Positions 48,108-58,033 are shown, numbered from the stretch's first letter. The stretch: DNA of 64,000 nucleotides from Paenibacillus humicola (GCF_028826105.1 NZ_JAQGPL010000001.1:1700501-1764500), one strand, 5' to 3'. Program-made: numbers and translations. Notes: generated by a model not told the origin, from the letters alone.

Positions 48108-48266
48108 TTAGAGCCGAATATCCGAAAGCGGCTGTTTCTCCGATGCGCCGTCTTCTGCCGAAATGACGCCCGCATCGGCTTTGACAGCGGCTTCCGCTTG
48201 TGCGGGCGGCCTTAGAAACGCATATAGAACGGCTCCGGCGACCGCGATGACGATCAGAACGACCAT
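48108..48266 (-). CDS. Small single-span membrane protein, 52 aa
   Basis: An N-terminal hydrophobic helix (MVVLIVIAVAGAVLYAFL) followed by a short hydrophilic tail ending in PLSDIRL. It lies 30 bases before the ArsB-type transporter on the same strand. The frame stretches upstream, but the ATG at 48266 with GGGGGAGG about 11 bases before is the most plausible start. I recognise no family. It could be a small accessory subunit or a stress-type membrane peptide; coding status is moderately supported by the ribosome site and the operon position. Confidence 0.55.
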   Translation of the reverse strand: MVVLIVIAVAGAVLYAFLRPPAQAEAAVKADAGVISAEDGASEKQPLSDIRL

Positions 48267-48447
48267 GCCTCCATTCGCCTCCCCCTTTAAATCTCCCGAT
48301 AAGCCAAATATCTCGTATCGATCATTGAACCTGCCGCTTTTAAAGCACACTATTAATCTATGAACCGAATCTTGAAGCCGTCCTAGACGGAAATGGATTG
48401 TGAATAGATTCCATATTTGCGTATTTTAGCGGCTTCCCTATTCGTTG

Positions 48448-48476
48448 TTGCTCCCGTGCATTCGTTATGATAGAAT
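48448..48476 (+). promoter_or_regulatory. Probable sigma-A promoter of rplU-prp-rpmA
   Basis: TTGCTC (48448-48453), 17-base spacer, TAGAAT (48471-48476). The rest of the gap 48267-48447 between the divergent genes shows only a small palindrome, CCGTC-CTA-GACGG at 48378-48390. Confidence 0.55.
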
Positions 48477-48484
48477 GTTATGGT

Positions 48485-48607
48485 GCATGTAAAGGCGGAT
48501 GCCGTTTTTGCATGACGTTACCGCACAGGACGGGTTTGCAAGACCGGTAGGCGCAGGCCGGCCGGCACCCGGATCAGGCGAGTCTTCGATATAAGGAGGT
48601 GCACCAC
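48485..48607 (+). ncRNA. Candidate L21 leader (ribosomal protein autoregulatory element)
   Basis: About 120 transcribed bases precede rplU, with several GC-rich complementary segments (GGCGGATGCCG near the start, CCGGTAGGCGCAGGCCGG in the middle) and the AAGGAGGTG site at the end. An L21-binding leader is known at this position in Bacillales. I identify it from position and fold potential only; a covariance model was not run. Confidence 0.45.
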
Positions 48608-48919
48608 ATGTTCGCAATTATTGAAACCGGCGGCAAGCAGTACAAAGTTCAGGAAGGCGATGTCATCTACATCGAGAAGCTGGAGGCAGCGGAAGGCGAG
48701 GACGTGAAGTTCGACCGCGTTCTGGCCGTATCCAAGAGCGAAGGTCTCGTGACCGGAACTCCGGTCGTTTCCGGCGCCGTCGTTACCGGCAAAGTCGAGA
48801 AGCACGGCAAAGGTCAAAAAATTACCGTCTACAAATATAAGGCGAAGAAGAACTATCGCCGCAAGCAAGGCCATCGTCAGCCGTATACGAAAGTGACGAT
48901 CGGCAGCATTCAGGCGTAA
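48608..48919 (+). CDS. rplU: 50S ribosomal protein L21
   Basis: 103 residues, the usual L21 length. The N-terminus [29 protein letters not shown] motif (residues 1-25) and the C-terminal [17 protein letters not shown] are diagnostic. AAGGAGGTG lies nine bases before the ATG at 48608; a GTG at 48599 lies within that site. First gene of the conserved L21-Prp-L27 trio, whose order is kept throughout Firmicutes. Confidence 0.98.
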   Translation: MFAIIETGGKQYKVQEGDVIYIEKLEAAEGEDVKFDRVLAVSKSEGLVTGTPVVSGAVVTGKVEKHGKGQKITVYKYKAKKNYRRKQGHRQPYTKVTIGSIQA

Positions 48920-48930
48920 GAGGAACCGCC

Positions 48931-49269
48931 ATGATTGCGGTTACGATTACGCGGGCTGCGGCGGATAAACGAATTTTGTCGTTCGCGATCGAGGGCCACG
49001 CGGAATACGCCAAACGCGGCAAAGATATTGTGTGCGCAGGCGTGTCCGCCGTTTCGGTCGGCACGGTCAACGCCATCGAGTCTCTGGCCGGCGTGGAGCT
49101 GCCTTACTCGGTCCGGAACGGCTGGCTTCAGTCGGACATTCCGAAGCTCGAGGATCCCGCCGTTCACGAACGGGTGCAGCTGCTGCTGGAGTCGATGATC
49201 GTCATGCTGGAGTCGATCGCCGGTTCGTACGGCAAATTCGTCGTTATCCGAGAACAATACCGGTCATAA
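48931..49269 (+). CDS. prp: Prp cysteine protease (L27 N-terminal processing)
   Basis: 112 residues, YsxB family. The catalytic pair His23 (IEGHAEYA) and Cys35 ([11 protein letters not shown]) is present, one position later than in the S. aureus enzyme. Prp removes the N-terminal extension of ribosomal protein L27, and its natural substrate is the next gene, which here does carry the extension. It starts 11 bases after rplU and its stop is 14 bases before rpmA. Confidence 0.94.
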   Translation: MIAVTITRAAADKRILSFAIEGHAEYAKRGKDIVCAGVSAVSVGTVNAIESLAGVELPYSVRNGWLQSDIPKLEDPAVHERVQLLLESMIVMLESIAGSYGKFVVIREQYRS

Positions 49270-49283
49270 AGGAGGGAAACACC

Positions 49284-49592
49284 ATGTTGAAACTGAATCT
49301 TCAGCTGTTCGCTTCGAAGAAGGGCGTCGGTTCCACGAAAAACGGACGCGACAGCGAATCGAAGCGGCTCGGCGCCAAACGCGCCGACGGCCAAACCGTA
49401 ACGGCGGGCAGCATTCTCGTCCGTCAGCGCGGCACGAAGATCCATCCGGGCACAAACGTCGGCATCGGCAAGGACGACACGCTGTTCGCGAAAGTGGAAG
49501 GCGTCGTCAAATTCGAACGCTGGGGACGCGACCGTAAGAAAGTCAGCGTTTACCCGATCGAAGCTGCTCCCGTAGCCGCTGCGGCGGAATAA
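49284..49592 (+). CDS. rpmA: 50S ribosomal protein L27 with cleavable N-terminal extension
   Basis: 102 residues. [20 protein letters not shown] shows the Firmicute extension LKLNLQLFA, cut by Prp before SKKG so the mature N-terminus can reach the peptidyl transferase centre. [17 protein letters not shown] and [19 protein letters not shown] are standard L27. AAAGGAGGG precedes the ATG at 49284. This gene lies inside a longer frame opening at 49032, which overlaps prp and is not used. The C-terminus is Ala-rich. Confidence 0.97.
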   Translation: MLKLNLQLFASKKGVGSTKNGRDSESKRLGAKRADGQTVTAGSILVRQRGTKIHPGTNVGIGKDDTLFAKVEGVVKFERWGRDRKKVSVYPIEAAPVAAAAE

Positions 49593-49605
49593 TAGAAGGT
49601 GCGGC

Positions 49606-49642
49606 AAGCCCCGGTCTGCATGCAGACCGGGGCTTATTTAAT
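49606..49642 (+). terminator. Terminator of the rplU operon, perfect 30-bp palindrome
   Basis: Arms 49606-49620 and 49621-49635 (AAGCCCCGGTCTGCA and its complement) are perfect, followed by ATTTAAT. The T-run is poor, but the stem is very stable. Confidence 0.65.
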
Positions 49643-49810
49643 AGGTTCGCCGCCAGGTGAGGGCATCAGCCCTTTCTCTTGATCTCCAGGCACGGGCACG
49701 GGCACGGGCGCGGCGCCGTAATTCCGTGGTGGTCCGGGCGGGTGAACTTTGACGGCCGGCATGCTATACTGTGGAAGCTGGGAAGAAACAGGAAAGTAGG
49801 GTTCGTTTTC

Positions 49811-50548
49811 ATGAATCGCTTACGCACGACCAAGTATTATGCGGCGGCATCGGCGATCGCGCCTGCGGCTGCGGTTCTTGTCTGGCGCTCCGAGCTCTGG
49901 CTGCTGGCGGCGTTCGTCGCCTGGGTCGCGGCGGCATCGGCGGTCTGGATCTGGTGCGAACGGAAGGAGCAGTCGCTGCGAATGGCCAGGACGGTAAGCG
50001 CCATGCAGACCGCGGCCATCCGGACGCTGGGCCATCACCGGCACGACTGGATGAACGATTTGCAGGTGCTGTACGGGTACATACGGATGCAGAAAACGGA
50101 TAAGACCGTGCAGTGCGTGGAACAGATAAGAGAACGAATGACAACCGAGAGCAAGATCGCCAAGCTGGGCGTTCCGTCGCTGGTCGCTTTTTTGCAGTCG
50201 TTCCGGACCATTACGCATTCGCTGCAGCTCGACATCGAGATCGCGGACGAAATCAGCTTGTCCGAGCTGCCGATCGATGGCCAGCGGGCGGCGGAAGCGG
50301 TCGCCGACATCATCAATGCGTACCGCTTCGGCGTGAAGCCGGAAGCCGGCGTGCCGGCAAGGCTGAGCGTCGCCTTCTCGCGCGACGAGAAGACGCTCGG
50401 CGTCGCATTTGAGTATGAAGGAGCCATCAGCGACGAAGGCGAATGGAAAGCGAAGTGCAGGCGGGCGCTGAAGGGCTCGCCGTTCAAAGCGGCGCAGCCG
50501 GATTTGCAGCCGGCGAGCTTGAGCCTGGCGGCGCCGATCGGCAATTAA
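49811..50548 (+). CDS. spo0B: Sporulation phosphotransferase Spo0B, membrane-anchored form
   Basis: 245 residues. The phosphorylated histidine is His78 in LGHHRHDWMNDLQVLYGYIRM, matching the four-helix phosphotransferase motif of Spo0B, which passes phosphate from Spo0F to Spo0A. Unlike B. subtilis Spo0B (cytosolic, 192 residues), it begins with two hydrophobic stretches (about 11-25 and 29-48), predicting a membrane hairpin. The C-terminal domain resembles the degenerate histidine-kinase ATPase fold. Position between rpmA and obg is as in B. subtilis. ATG 49811 is preceded by GGAAAGTAGGG; the frame continues upstream to 49679 without a ribosome site. Confidence 0.85.
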   Translation: MNRLRTTKYYAAASAIAPAAAVLVWRSELWLLAAFVAWVAAASAVWIWCERKEQSLRMARTVSAMQTAAIRTLGHHRHDWMNDLQVLYGYIRMQKTDKTVQCVEQIRERMTTESKIAKLGVPSLVAFLQSFRTITHSLQLDIEIADEISLSELPIDGQRAAEAVADIINAYRFGVKPEAGVPARLSVAFSRDEKTLGVAFEYEGAISDEGEWKAKCRRALKGSPFKAAQPDLQPASLSLAAPIGN

Positions 50549-50559
50549 ACGGAGGCTGA

Positions 50560-51885
<1,326 letters not shown>

Positions 51886-51891
51886 AACGCC

Positions 51892-51946
51892 GGGCCGTCC
51901 CGCCGCTTGCCGCCGATTCGCGGCAGGCTTAGCCGGACGGTTTTTT
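51892..51946 (+). terminator. Terminator of spo0B-obg
   Basis: Outer stem CCGTCC (51895-51900) with GGACGG (51935-51940), inner stem GCCGC/GCGGC, then TTTTTT. The remaining gap to 52211 holds the next promoter and no gene. Confidence 0.8.
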
Positions 51947-52142
51947 CGTGTCCGGCCGTCTCCGGCTGCTGCCCGGTCGCCTGATGTCCGCTTTCCGGTT
52001 TCCCGGGATTGTGCTCCCATGGCAAGTTCCGATAAGGTATAATGGAGGGGTCTGTGTTCATTCGCCTGTCCCCTGGGTCCCCGAAAAGGAACCGGAATCA
52101 GTCTCGAAGGCGCTCGTCATGTTTTGGGGTTTAGATTGCCTA

Positions 52143-52171
52143 TTGCCGGATGCACGCGGATTCGTTATAAT
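52143..52171 (+). promoter_or_regulatory. Sigma-A promoter of the pheB-hom-thrCB-pheA operon
   Basis: TTGCCG (52143-52148), 17-base spacer, TATAAT (52166-52171). A second TATAAT at 52038 lacks a fitting -35. Confidence 0.7.
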
Positions 52172-52211
52172 GTCCATTATACACGCACAACTGTCTTTTA
52201 CAGGAGGACGA

Positions 52212-52652
52212 ATGGTGGCGGAGCGATACGTTGTCGTCCGGGAGGATCTGCTGCCCGAGGCGATTGTCAAGACGATACAGGCCAAAGAGATGCTCCAGCG
52301 CGGCGAAGCGGCGACCGTTCACGAAGCGACGGAGCGGACGGGCCTGAGCCGCAGCGCCTTCTATAAATATAAAGACGGCGTTTATGCGATGAACGAGCTC
52401 CAGCGGGAGCGGATTGCGACCATCTCGATGGATCTCGAGCACCGATCGGGCATCCTGTCCAAGGTGCTCGGGCTGATCGCCGTTTCCGAAGGGAACGTGC
52501 TGACGATCAATCAGTCGATCCCGCTGCAAGGGCTGGCCAACGTGGTCATGTCCGTCGATACGTCCCGGATGAGCGGCTCGCTGCAGGAGCTGGTCGAGGC
52601 GGTCAGGCGGCAGGGCGGAGTCCGCAAGGCGTCCGTCATCGGCCAAGGGTAA
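52212..52652 (+). CDS. pheB: ACT domain-containing protein (PheB/UPF0735)
   Basis: 146 residues. The N-terminal half (EAIVKTIQAKEMLQRG to SRSAFYKYKDGVY) looks like a DNA-binding helix-turn-helix; the C-terminal half (ISMDLEHRSGILSKVLGLIA) is an ACT domain that usually binds amino acids. Family members sit with homoserine or phenylalanine genes. AGGAGGACGA lies before ATG 52212; the GTG just downstream is an alternative. Likely an amino-acid-responsive regulator of the genes that follow, which is inferred from position and domains. Confidence 0.85.
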   Translation: MVAERYVVVREDLLPEAIVKTIQAKEMLQRGEAATVHEATERTGLSRSAFYKYKDGVYAMNELQRERIATISMDLEHRSGILSKVLGLIAVSEGNVLTINQSIPLQGLANVVMSVDTSRMSGSLQELVEAVRRQGGVRKASVIGQG

Positions 52653-52674
52653 ACAGATGGGTGGAGGTAAAGAG

Positions 52675-53961
52675 ATGAAACCGGTAAAAGTGGGGCTGCT
52701 CGGATTCGGCACGGTCGGAACGGGCGTCGTCCGCATCGTGGAGGGTCACCAGGAGGATTTGCAAAGCCAGGTCGGTTCGCCGATCGTGATTGAGAAGGTG
52801 CTCGTGCAAAATAAGGCGAAGGCGCGGGTGCTCCCGGTCGATGCCGACAAACTGACGGAAGATCCGTGGGACATTATCCGCAATCCGGATATCGACGTCA
52901 TCGTCGAGGTCATGGGCGGTATCGAGCATACGAAAGGGTATATTCTTGAAGCGCTGGCGTCCGGCAAGCACGTCGTGACGGCGAACAAGGATTTGATGGC
53001 GCTGCACGGCCCGGAAATTTTGGCGAAGGCGCAGGAGCAGCAGTGCGATGTGCTGTACGAGGCGAGCGTTGCGGGAGGCATTCCGATTATCCGGACGCTG
53101 ATTGAAGGCTTCTCGTCGGACCGGATTACGAAGATCATGGGAATCGTGAACGGCACGACAAACTATATTTTGACGAAAATGAGCCAGGAAGGCGCGGCCT
53201 ACGAAGAGGTGCTGAAGGAAGCGCAGCAGCTCGGCTATGCCGAATCCGATCCGACCTCCGATGTCGAAGGGTTCGACGCCGCGCGAAAAATGACGATTTT
53301 GGCCTCGCTCGGCTTCCGCGCGAATGTGGCGCTCGAGGATGTCGACGTAAAGGGCATTTCGAAGGTTACACGGGACGATATCGCCTATGCGAAGCGGCTC
53401 GGCTACGAGGTCAAGCTGCTCGGCATCGCCGAGCGGCAGGACGATTTCATCAGCGTCGGCGTACAGCCGACGATGGTGAAGACAAGCCATCCGATCGCCG
53501 CCGTAGGCGGCGTGTTTAACGCCGTATACGTGTACGGCGAAGCGGTCGGCGAGACGATGTTTTACGGCGCGGGCGCGGGCGAGCTGCCGACCGCGACCTC
53601 GGTCGTCGCCGATCTCGTCGCCGTCGTCAAAAACATGAGGCTCGGCGTCAACGGCAAGCAGGCGATTTTGTCGTACAAGGAGAAGAAGCTGAAAACCGCC
53701 GAGCAGATCGCCTCGAAATATTTTATGCTGCTTCAGGTCGACGACCGCGCAGGCGTGCTCGCCCGGATTACGCAGACGTTCGCCGATTTCGAGGTCAGCC
53801 TCGAATCGGTGCTTCAGCAGCCGAACGCGAGCCACAGGGAAGCGGAAATCATCATTATTTCGCACGACGCCAGCAAGGCGGCGATGGAAAAGGTGCTGAA
53901 GGCGTTCGAGGGATTGGACGCCGTAAAGCGGGTCAAAAGCGTTTACCGCGTCGAAGGCTAG
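52675..53961 (+). CDS. hom: Homoserine dehydrogenase
   Basis: 428 residues. NAD(P)-binding GFGTVGTG (10-17), the catalytic domain with DPTSDVEGFDAARKM, and a C-terminal ACT domain (from about 350, VDDRAGVLARITQTFADF), which generally mediates threonine inhibition. It makes homoserine from aspartate semialdehyde, leading to threonine and methionine. GGTGGAGG precedes ATG 52675. hom-thrC-thrB order, as in B. subtilis, but here joined with pheB and pheA in one series. Confidence 0.97.
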   Translation: MKPVKVGLLGFGTVGTGVVRIVEGHQEDLQSQVGSPIVIEKVLVQNKAKARVLPVDADKLTEDPWDIIRNPDIDVIVEVMGGIEHTKGYILEALASGKHVVTANKDLMALHGPEILAKAQEQQCDVLYEASVAGGIPIIRTLIEGFSSDRITKIMGIVNGTTNYILTKMSQEGAAYEEVLKEAQQLGYAESDPTSDVEGFDAARKMTILASLGFRANVALEDVDVKGISKVTRDDIAYAKRLGYEVKLLGIAERQDDFISVGVQPTMVKTSHPIAAVGGVFNAVYVYGEAVGETMFYGAGAGELPTATSVVADLVAVVKNMRLGVNGKQAILSYKEKKLKTAEQIASKYFMLLQVDDRAGVLARITQTFADFEVSLESVLQQPNASHREAEIIIISHDASKAAMEKVLKAFEGLDAVKRVKSVYRVEG

Positions 53962-54007
53962 CGTCATTCGAATTATATCTTTCACATAAAGGAGCATTCA
54001 TGCGATC

Positions 54008-55075
54008 ATGAGATATCTCGGCCTGCTTCAAACGTACAGGGAATATTTGCCGGTGACGGACGAGACGCCGCTCATCACGCTCCAGGAGGGCAACACGCCG
54101 CTTGTCCGCGCGGAGCATTTGTCCGACGAGCTCGGGCTCGACCTTTATTTCAAATACGAGGGGCTGAACCCGACCGGTTCGTTCAAGGACCGCGGCATGG
54201 TCATGGCGGTCGCCAAAGCGATGGAGGAAGGCAGCCGGACGGTCATGTGCGCTTCGACCGGCAATACTTCGGCCGCCGCGGCGGCCTACGCGGCGCGCGG
54301 CGGACTGAACTGCATCGTGCTCATCCCGAACAACAACATCGCGCTCGGCAAGCTGGCGCAGGCGATCATTTACGGCGCGAAGGTGATCGCGATCGAGGGC
54401 AATTTCGACCGTGCGCTTGAAATCGTGCGCGAAATTACGGCGAAGCACCCGATCACGCTAGTCAATTCCGTCAATCCGTACCGGATCGAGGGACAGAAGA
54501 CGGCCGCTTTCGAAGTGTGCGACCAGCTCGGCAAGGCGCCGGACTATCTGGCGATCCCGGTCGGCAACGCGGGCAATATTTCGGCCTACTGGAAAGGCTT
54601 CAAGGAATATCATGCGCAGGGCAAATCGGCGTCTCTGCCGAAAATGGTCGGCTTCGAGGCCGAAGGCGCGATGGCGATCGTGAAGGGCGAGCCGATCCCG
54701 AATCCGGAGACGGTCGCGACGGCGATCCGCATCGGCAACCCGGCGAGCTGGAAGACGGCCGTCGCGGCGGCGGAGGAATCCGGCGGCCGGATCGACTACG
54801 TGACCGACGACGAAATTTTGCATGCATACCGGACGATCGCATCGCGTGAGGGCATTTTCGCCGAGCCGGCGTCGGCCGCATCGATCGCCGGCGTCATAAA
54901 GCTGAAAGCGCAGGGCGCTTTTCGCGGCGGCGAGACGGTCGTCTGCGTGCTGACCGGCCATGGACTGAAGGACCCGAACATCGCGATCAAGACCGTGAAC
55001 GCCGATCCCGTCGTCGTGCAGGATTCCGAGGCCGCGGTGATGGAGGCGATCCGGCGGCTGGAAGGTGAAGCGTAA
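54008..55075 (+). CDS. thrC: Threonine synthase
   Basis: 355 residues, PLP enzyme of fold type II. The Schiff-base lysine is Lys60 ([10 protein letters not shown]); the phosphate-binding loop is VGNAGNIS, and [18 protein letters not shown] is the typical family stretch. It converts phosphohomoserine to threonine. AGGAGC is about 12 bases upstream of the ATG; its stop codon is directly followed by the thrB start. Confidence 0.96.
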   Translation: MRYLGLLQTYREYLPVTDETPLITLQEGNTPLVRAEHLSDELGLDLYFKYEGLNPTGSFKDRGMVMAVAKAMEEGSRTVMCASTGNTSAAAAAYAARGGLNCIVLIPNNNIALGKLAQAIIYGAKVIAIEGNFDRALEIVREITAKHPITLVNSVNPYRIEGQKTAAFEVCDQLGKAPDYLAIPVGNAGNISAYWKGFKEYHAQGKSASLPKMVGFEAEGAMAIVKGEPIPNPETVATAIRIGNPASWKTAVAAAEESGGRIDYVTDDEILHAYRTIASREGIFAEPASAASIAGVIKLKAQGAFRGGETVVCVLTGHGLKDPNIAIKTVNADPVVVQDSEAAVMEAIRRLEGEA

Positions 55076-56050
55076 ATGGCGGACCGCCGCGTAATCGTAA
55101 AGGTTCCGGCCAGTACGGCCAACCTTGGGCCGGGCTTCGATACGCTCGGGATGGCGCTGTCCTTGTACGCCTGGATCGAGATGGCGGTTCCCGCGGATGG
55201 CGAAACGGTCATCGAGCTGCTGAACGAGGAACTGGACGGCATTCCGAGGGACAAGTCCAACCTGATTTATAAAGTCGCTCAGCGGGTATTTCGGGAAGCG
55301 GGTGCGGATGTGCCCGAGCTGTATATCGCCATGTACAGCGACATTCCTCTGACGCGCGGGCTCGGCAGCAGCGCTTCGGCGATCGTCGGGGCGCTGGCGG
55401 CGGCTAACGCGCTGATCGGCAGCCCGCTGAATAACGACCGGCTGTTTCAGATCGCAACGGAGCTGGAAGGTCATCCCGATAATGCCGGCGCCTCGCTGTT
55501 TGGCGGAATCGTCGTGACCTCCTGGGATGGCAGCCGGGCGGAGCATATCAAGCTCGAGCCGCATCCGGAGCTGGACGTGCTGGCGGCGATTCCGGACTTC
55601 CACCTGGCAACTGAGAAAGCGCGGCATGCGCTGCCGGCCGAAATTAAGCTGGCCGATGCGGCGTTCAACGTCGGGAACAGCTCGCTGCTTGTCGCCGCGT
55701 TAGCCGGCGGCCGGCTCGACCTGATCCGGCATGCGATGCGGGACCGGCTGCACCAGCCGTACCGGGCGCCGCTTATTCCCGGCATGGCCGAAATTTTGGA
55801 AGGGGCCGTAGACCACGGCGCGCTTGGAGCCGCGCTCAGCGGCGCCGGCCCAACGCTCCTGGCGCTCATCGAATGCGGCAGCGGCCGCAAACGCGAGCTG
55901 GAGCGGTTTCTGCTGGATACGCTCGCCCGCGAAGGCATCGCCGCCGAAACGTTGTGGCTGAAGCCGTGCGCGAGCGGCACGGAAATCACGCTGCTTGACC
56001 GGGGCGAGCCTACGCTTACGGAATGGATTAAAGGAGAAGTCAGGGCATGA
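55076..56050 (+). CDS. thrB: Homoserine kinase
   Basis: 324 residues, GHMP kinase family. The ATP loop PLTRGLGSSASA (91-102), N-terminal VPASTANLGPGFDTLGMAL, and motif 3 around LSGAGPTLLAL are all present. It phosphorylates homoserine for threonine synthase. It starts right after the thrC stop with GGAAGGTGAAG in the end of thrC and its stop overlaps the pheA start by four bases (ATGA). Confidence 0.97.
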   Translation: MADRRVIVKVPASTANLGPGFDTLGMALSLYAWIEMAVPADGETVIELLNEELDGIPRDKSNLIYKVAQRVFREAGADVPELYIAMYSDIPLTRGLGSSASAIVGALAAANALIGSPLNNDRLFQIATELEGHPDNAGASLFGGIVVTSWDGSRAEHIKLEPHPELDVLAAIPDFHLATEKARHALPAEIKLADAAFNVGNSSLLVAALAGGRLDLIRHAMRDRLHQPYRAPLIPGMAEILEGAVDHGALGAALSGAGPTLLALIECGSGRKRELERFLLDTLAREGIAAETLWLKPCASGTEITLLDRGEPTLTEWIKGEVRA

Positions 56051-56913
56051 TAAAAGTAGCTAGTTTGCCGCAGGGCTCCACGTCCGACGAAGCGGCCCGG
56101 TATTTGTTTTCCGGTATTGACGCGCAGTTTGAATATCATCGGCTGATTGCCGACGTTTTTCAGTCCACGGCGCAGGGGCGGACCGATTTCGCGGTCATTC
56201 CGATCGAGAATACGATCGAAGGCTCGGTCAGCCTGCATACGGACTGGCTGGTCAACGAAGTGGAAGTACCGATTCAGGCCGAATGGGTATACCCGTCGCT
56301 GCAAAATCTGATCGGCCGCCTCACGGAGCTGTCCGGAGACGACGGCGTGCTCGACTACGGACGAATCATGAAGGTGATGAGCCACCCCGTGGCGATGGCC
56401 CAGTGTCACCAGTTTCTGAAAACGCATCTCCCGCATGCCGAGCTGGAGCATGTCGGCAGCACGTCGGAGGCGGTGCGGATCGTCCGCGACAATCCGATGT
56501 CGGGCTGGGCGGCGATCGGCCAGAAGACGGCGGCGGAAAACAACGGGCTCGACATCCTGAAGGAAGGCGTAACGGATCACAACAACAATTACACCCGTTT
56601 TCTGCTCATCGGTCCGAAGCCGTTCGAAGGCAGGACGCCGGATAAGCAGAAGACGACGATTCTCGTCACGCTGCCCGAGGATTACCCGGGAGCGCTTCAT
56701 CAGGTGCTGTCCGCGTTCGCATGGCGGAGAATCAACCTGTCGCGGATCGAATCGAGGCCGACCAAGAAGAAGCTCGGCAACTATTATTTTTTGATCGATA
56801 TCGAAATGTCGCTGGATACCGTCCTGCTGCCGTACGCCATTACCGAAATCGAGGCGATCGGCTGCCAGGTTCGTATATTGGGGAGCTACCCCAGCTTCAA
56901 ATACGGCGGCTAG
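56047..56913 (+). CDS. pheA: Prephenate dehydratase
   Basis: 288 residues: a PDT domain (1-~190) with the catalytic Thr183-Arg184-Phe185 (NYTRFLL) and IPIENTIEGSV, and a C-terminal ACT domain (206-280) with the Phe-binding ESRP motif (235-238), which implies feedback control by phenylalanine. It makes phenylpyruvate. The ATGA overlap with thrB shows coupled translation, so aspartate-family and aromatic branch enzymes are in one operon. Confidence 0.97.
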   Translation: MIKVASLPQGSTSDEAARYLFSGIDAQFEYHRLIADVFQSTAQGRTDFAVIPIENTIEGSVSLHTDWLVNEVEVPIQAEWVYPSLQNLIGRLTELSGDDGVLDYGRIMKVMSHPVAMAQCHQFLKTHLPHAELEHVGSTSEAVRIVRDNPMSGWAAIGQKTAAENNGLDILKEGVTDHNNNYTRFLLIGPKPFEGRTPDKQKTTILVTLPEDYPGALHQVLSAFAWRRINLSRIESRPTKKKLGNYYFLIDIEMSLDTVLLPYAITEIEAIGCQVRILGSYPSFKYGG

Positions 56914-56982
56914 CCCGTCCGGCCGTCCGACGAGCAATTGAAGCCTTGAATTTCACCATTACCGGAGGTGCACCAGTCCATC

Positions 56983-57864
56983 ATGCCAGAGCAAGTCATT
57001 TATTTGAACGGCGATTTTGTCCGTAAAGAGGATGCCAAGGTTTCGGTTTACGACCACGGCTTCCTGTACGGCGACGGTATTTTTGAAGGCATCCGCATTT
57101 ACGGCGGCAATATTTTCAAGTGCAAGGAGCACCTTGACCGCCTGTACGATTCGGCCAAATCGATTATGCTCGACATTCCGCTTACTTATGACGAAATGCA
57201 GCAGGCGCTCGTCGAGACGATCCGCCGCAACGAAATGCGCGACGGATATATCCGGCTTGTCGTCTCTCGCGGGCCGGGCAACCTCGGACTCGATCCGAAA
57301 CGGTGTCCGACCGCCTGGGTCATCATTATTGTCGAGCAGCTGGCCATTTACCCGGAGGAAGCGTACCGGGACGGCCTCGTGTCGGTATCGGTCTCCCAGC
57401 GCCGCAACATCCCGGACGCCCTTAATCCGAAAATTAAATCGCTCAATTACTTGAATAACATTCTCGTCAAAATCCAGGCGAACCTGGCCGGCGTCGGCGA
57501 AGCGATCATGCTGAATGCGCAGGGCTATGTGGCGGAAGGCTCCAGCGACAATATTTTCATCGTGAAAAATGGCGTCGTCACCACGCCGCCCTGCTACATC
57601 GGCGCGCTGGAAGGCATTACGCGCGGCGCGATCATGGAACTGTGCGTAAAGCTCGGCTACAAGCTGAAGGAGGAGCCGTTCACGCTGCACGATGTGTATG
57701 TCGCCGACGAAGTGTTCTTTACGGGCACGGCGGCGGAGGTCATTGCGGTGCGCGAGGTCGACGGGCGCACGATCGGCGCCGGCAAAGCCGGCCCGATTAC
57801 GACGCATCTGCTGTCGGAATTCCGCAAAATCGTCATGTCCGACGGGGTGAAGGTGTTCGAATAG
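56983..57864 (+). CDS. ilvE: Branched-chain amino acid aminotransferase (class IV)
   Basis: 293 residues, fold type IV PLP enzyme. The Schiff-base lysine is Lys152 (KIKSLNYLNNIL), preceded by VYDHGFLYGDGIFEGIRIYGG at the N-terminus and followed by the phosphate loop AEGSSDNIF. The short type, with KSLNYL, resembles the archaeal/clostridial BCAT group, and a D-amino-acid or chorismate-lyase role is not favoured by these motifs. GGAGGTG lies 12 bases before the ATG at 56983. It closes the amino acid series and has a strong terminator. Confidence 0.87.
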   Translation: MPEQVIYLNGDFVRKEDAKVSVYDHGFLYGDGIFEGIRIYGGNIFKCKEHLDRLYDSAKSIMLDIPLTYDEMQQALVETIRRNEMRDGYIRLVVSRGPGNLGLDPKRCPTAWVIIIVEQLAIYPEEAYRDGLVSVSVSQRRNIPDALNPKIKSLNYLNNILVKIQANLAGVGEAIMLNAQGYVAEGSSDNIFIVKNGVVTTPPCYIGALEGITRGAIMELCVKLGYKLKEEPFTLHDVYVADEVFFTGTAAEVIAVREVDGRTIGAGKAGPITTHLLSEFRKIVMSDGVKVFE

Positions 57865-57870
57865 CAAGAA

Positions 57871-57922
57871 GGTGCCAGAGCTTGTCCGGTAAATGCCGGA
57901 CGGGTTCCGGCACTTTTTTTTG
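57871..57922 (+). terminator. Terminator of ilvE
   Basis: GTGCC with GGCAC (57909-57913) around an inner TCCGG-TAAATG-CCGGA stem, then nine T's (57914-57922). Confidence 0.88.
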
Positions 57923-58033
57923 CCCGTTGGTGGTGACACCCGCCCACCTCCTGCATAGGATGTAGGGATTGCAAAACGGGCGTCAGCCGCGTCCGCCTGC
58001 GAACCGAGAACGTAATCAGGAGGTTAGTGGCGA

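Noticed and set aside
49032..49592. 186-codon frame covering prp and L27 region
   Set aside because: Only its 3' part (from ATG 49284) is L27; the rest is an out-of-frame reading of prp.
52031..52043. TATAAT at 52038 as promoter of pheB
   Set aside because: No usable -35 at 16-18 bases; the TTGCCG-N17-TATAAT downstream is far better.
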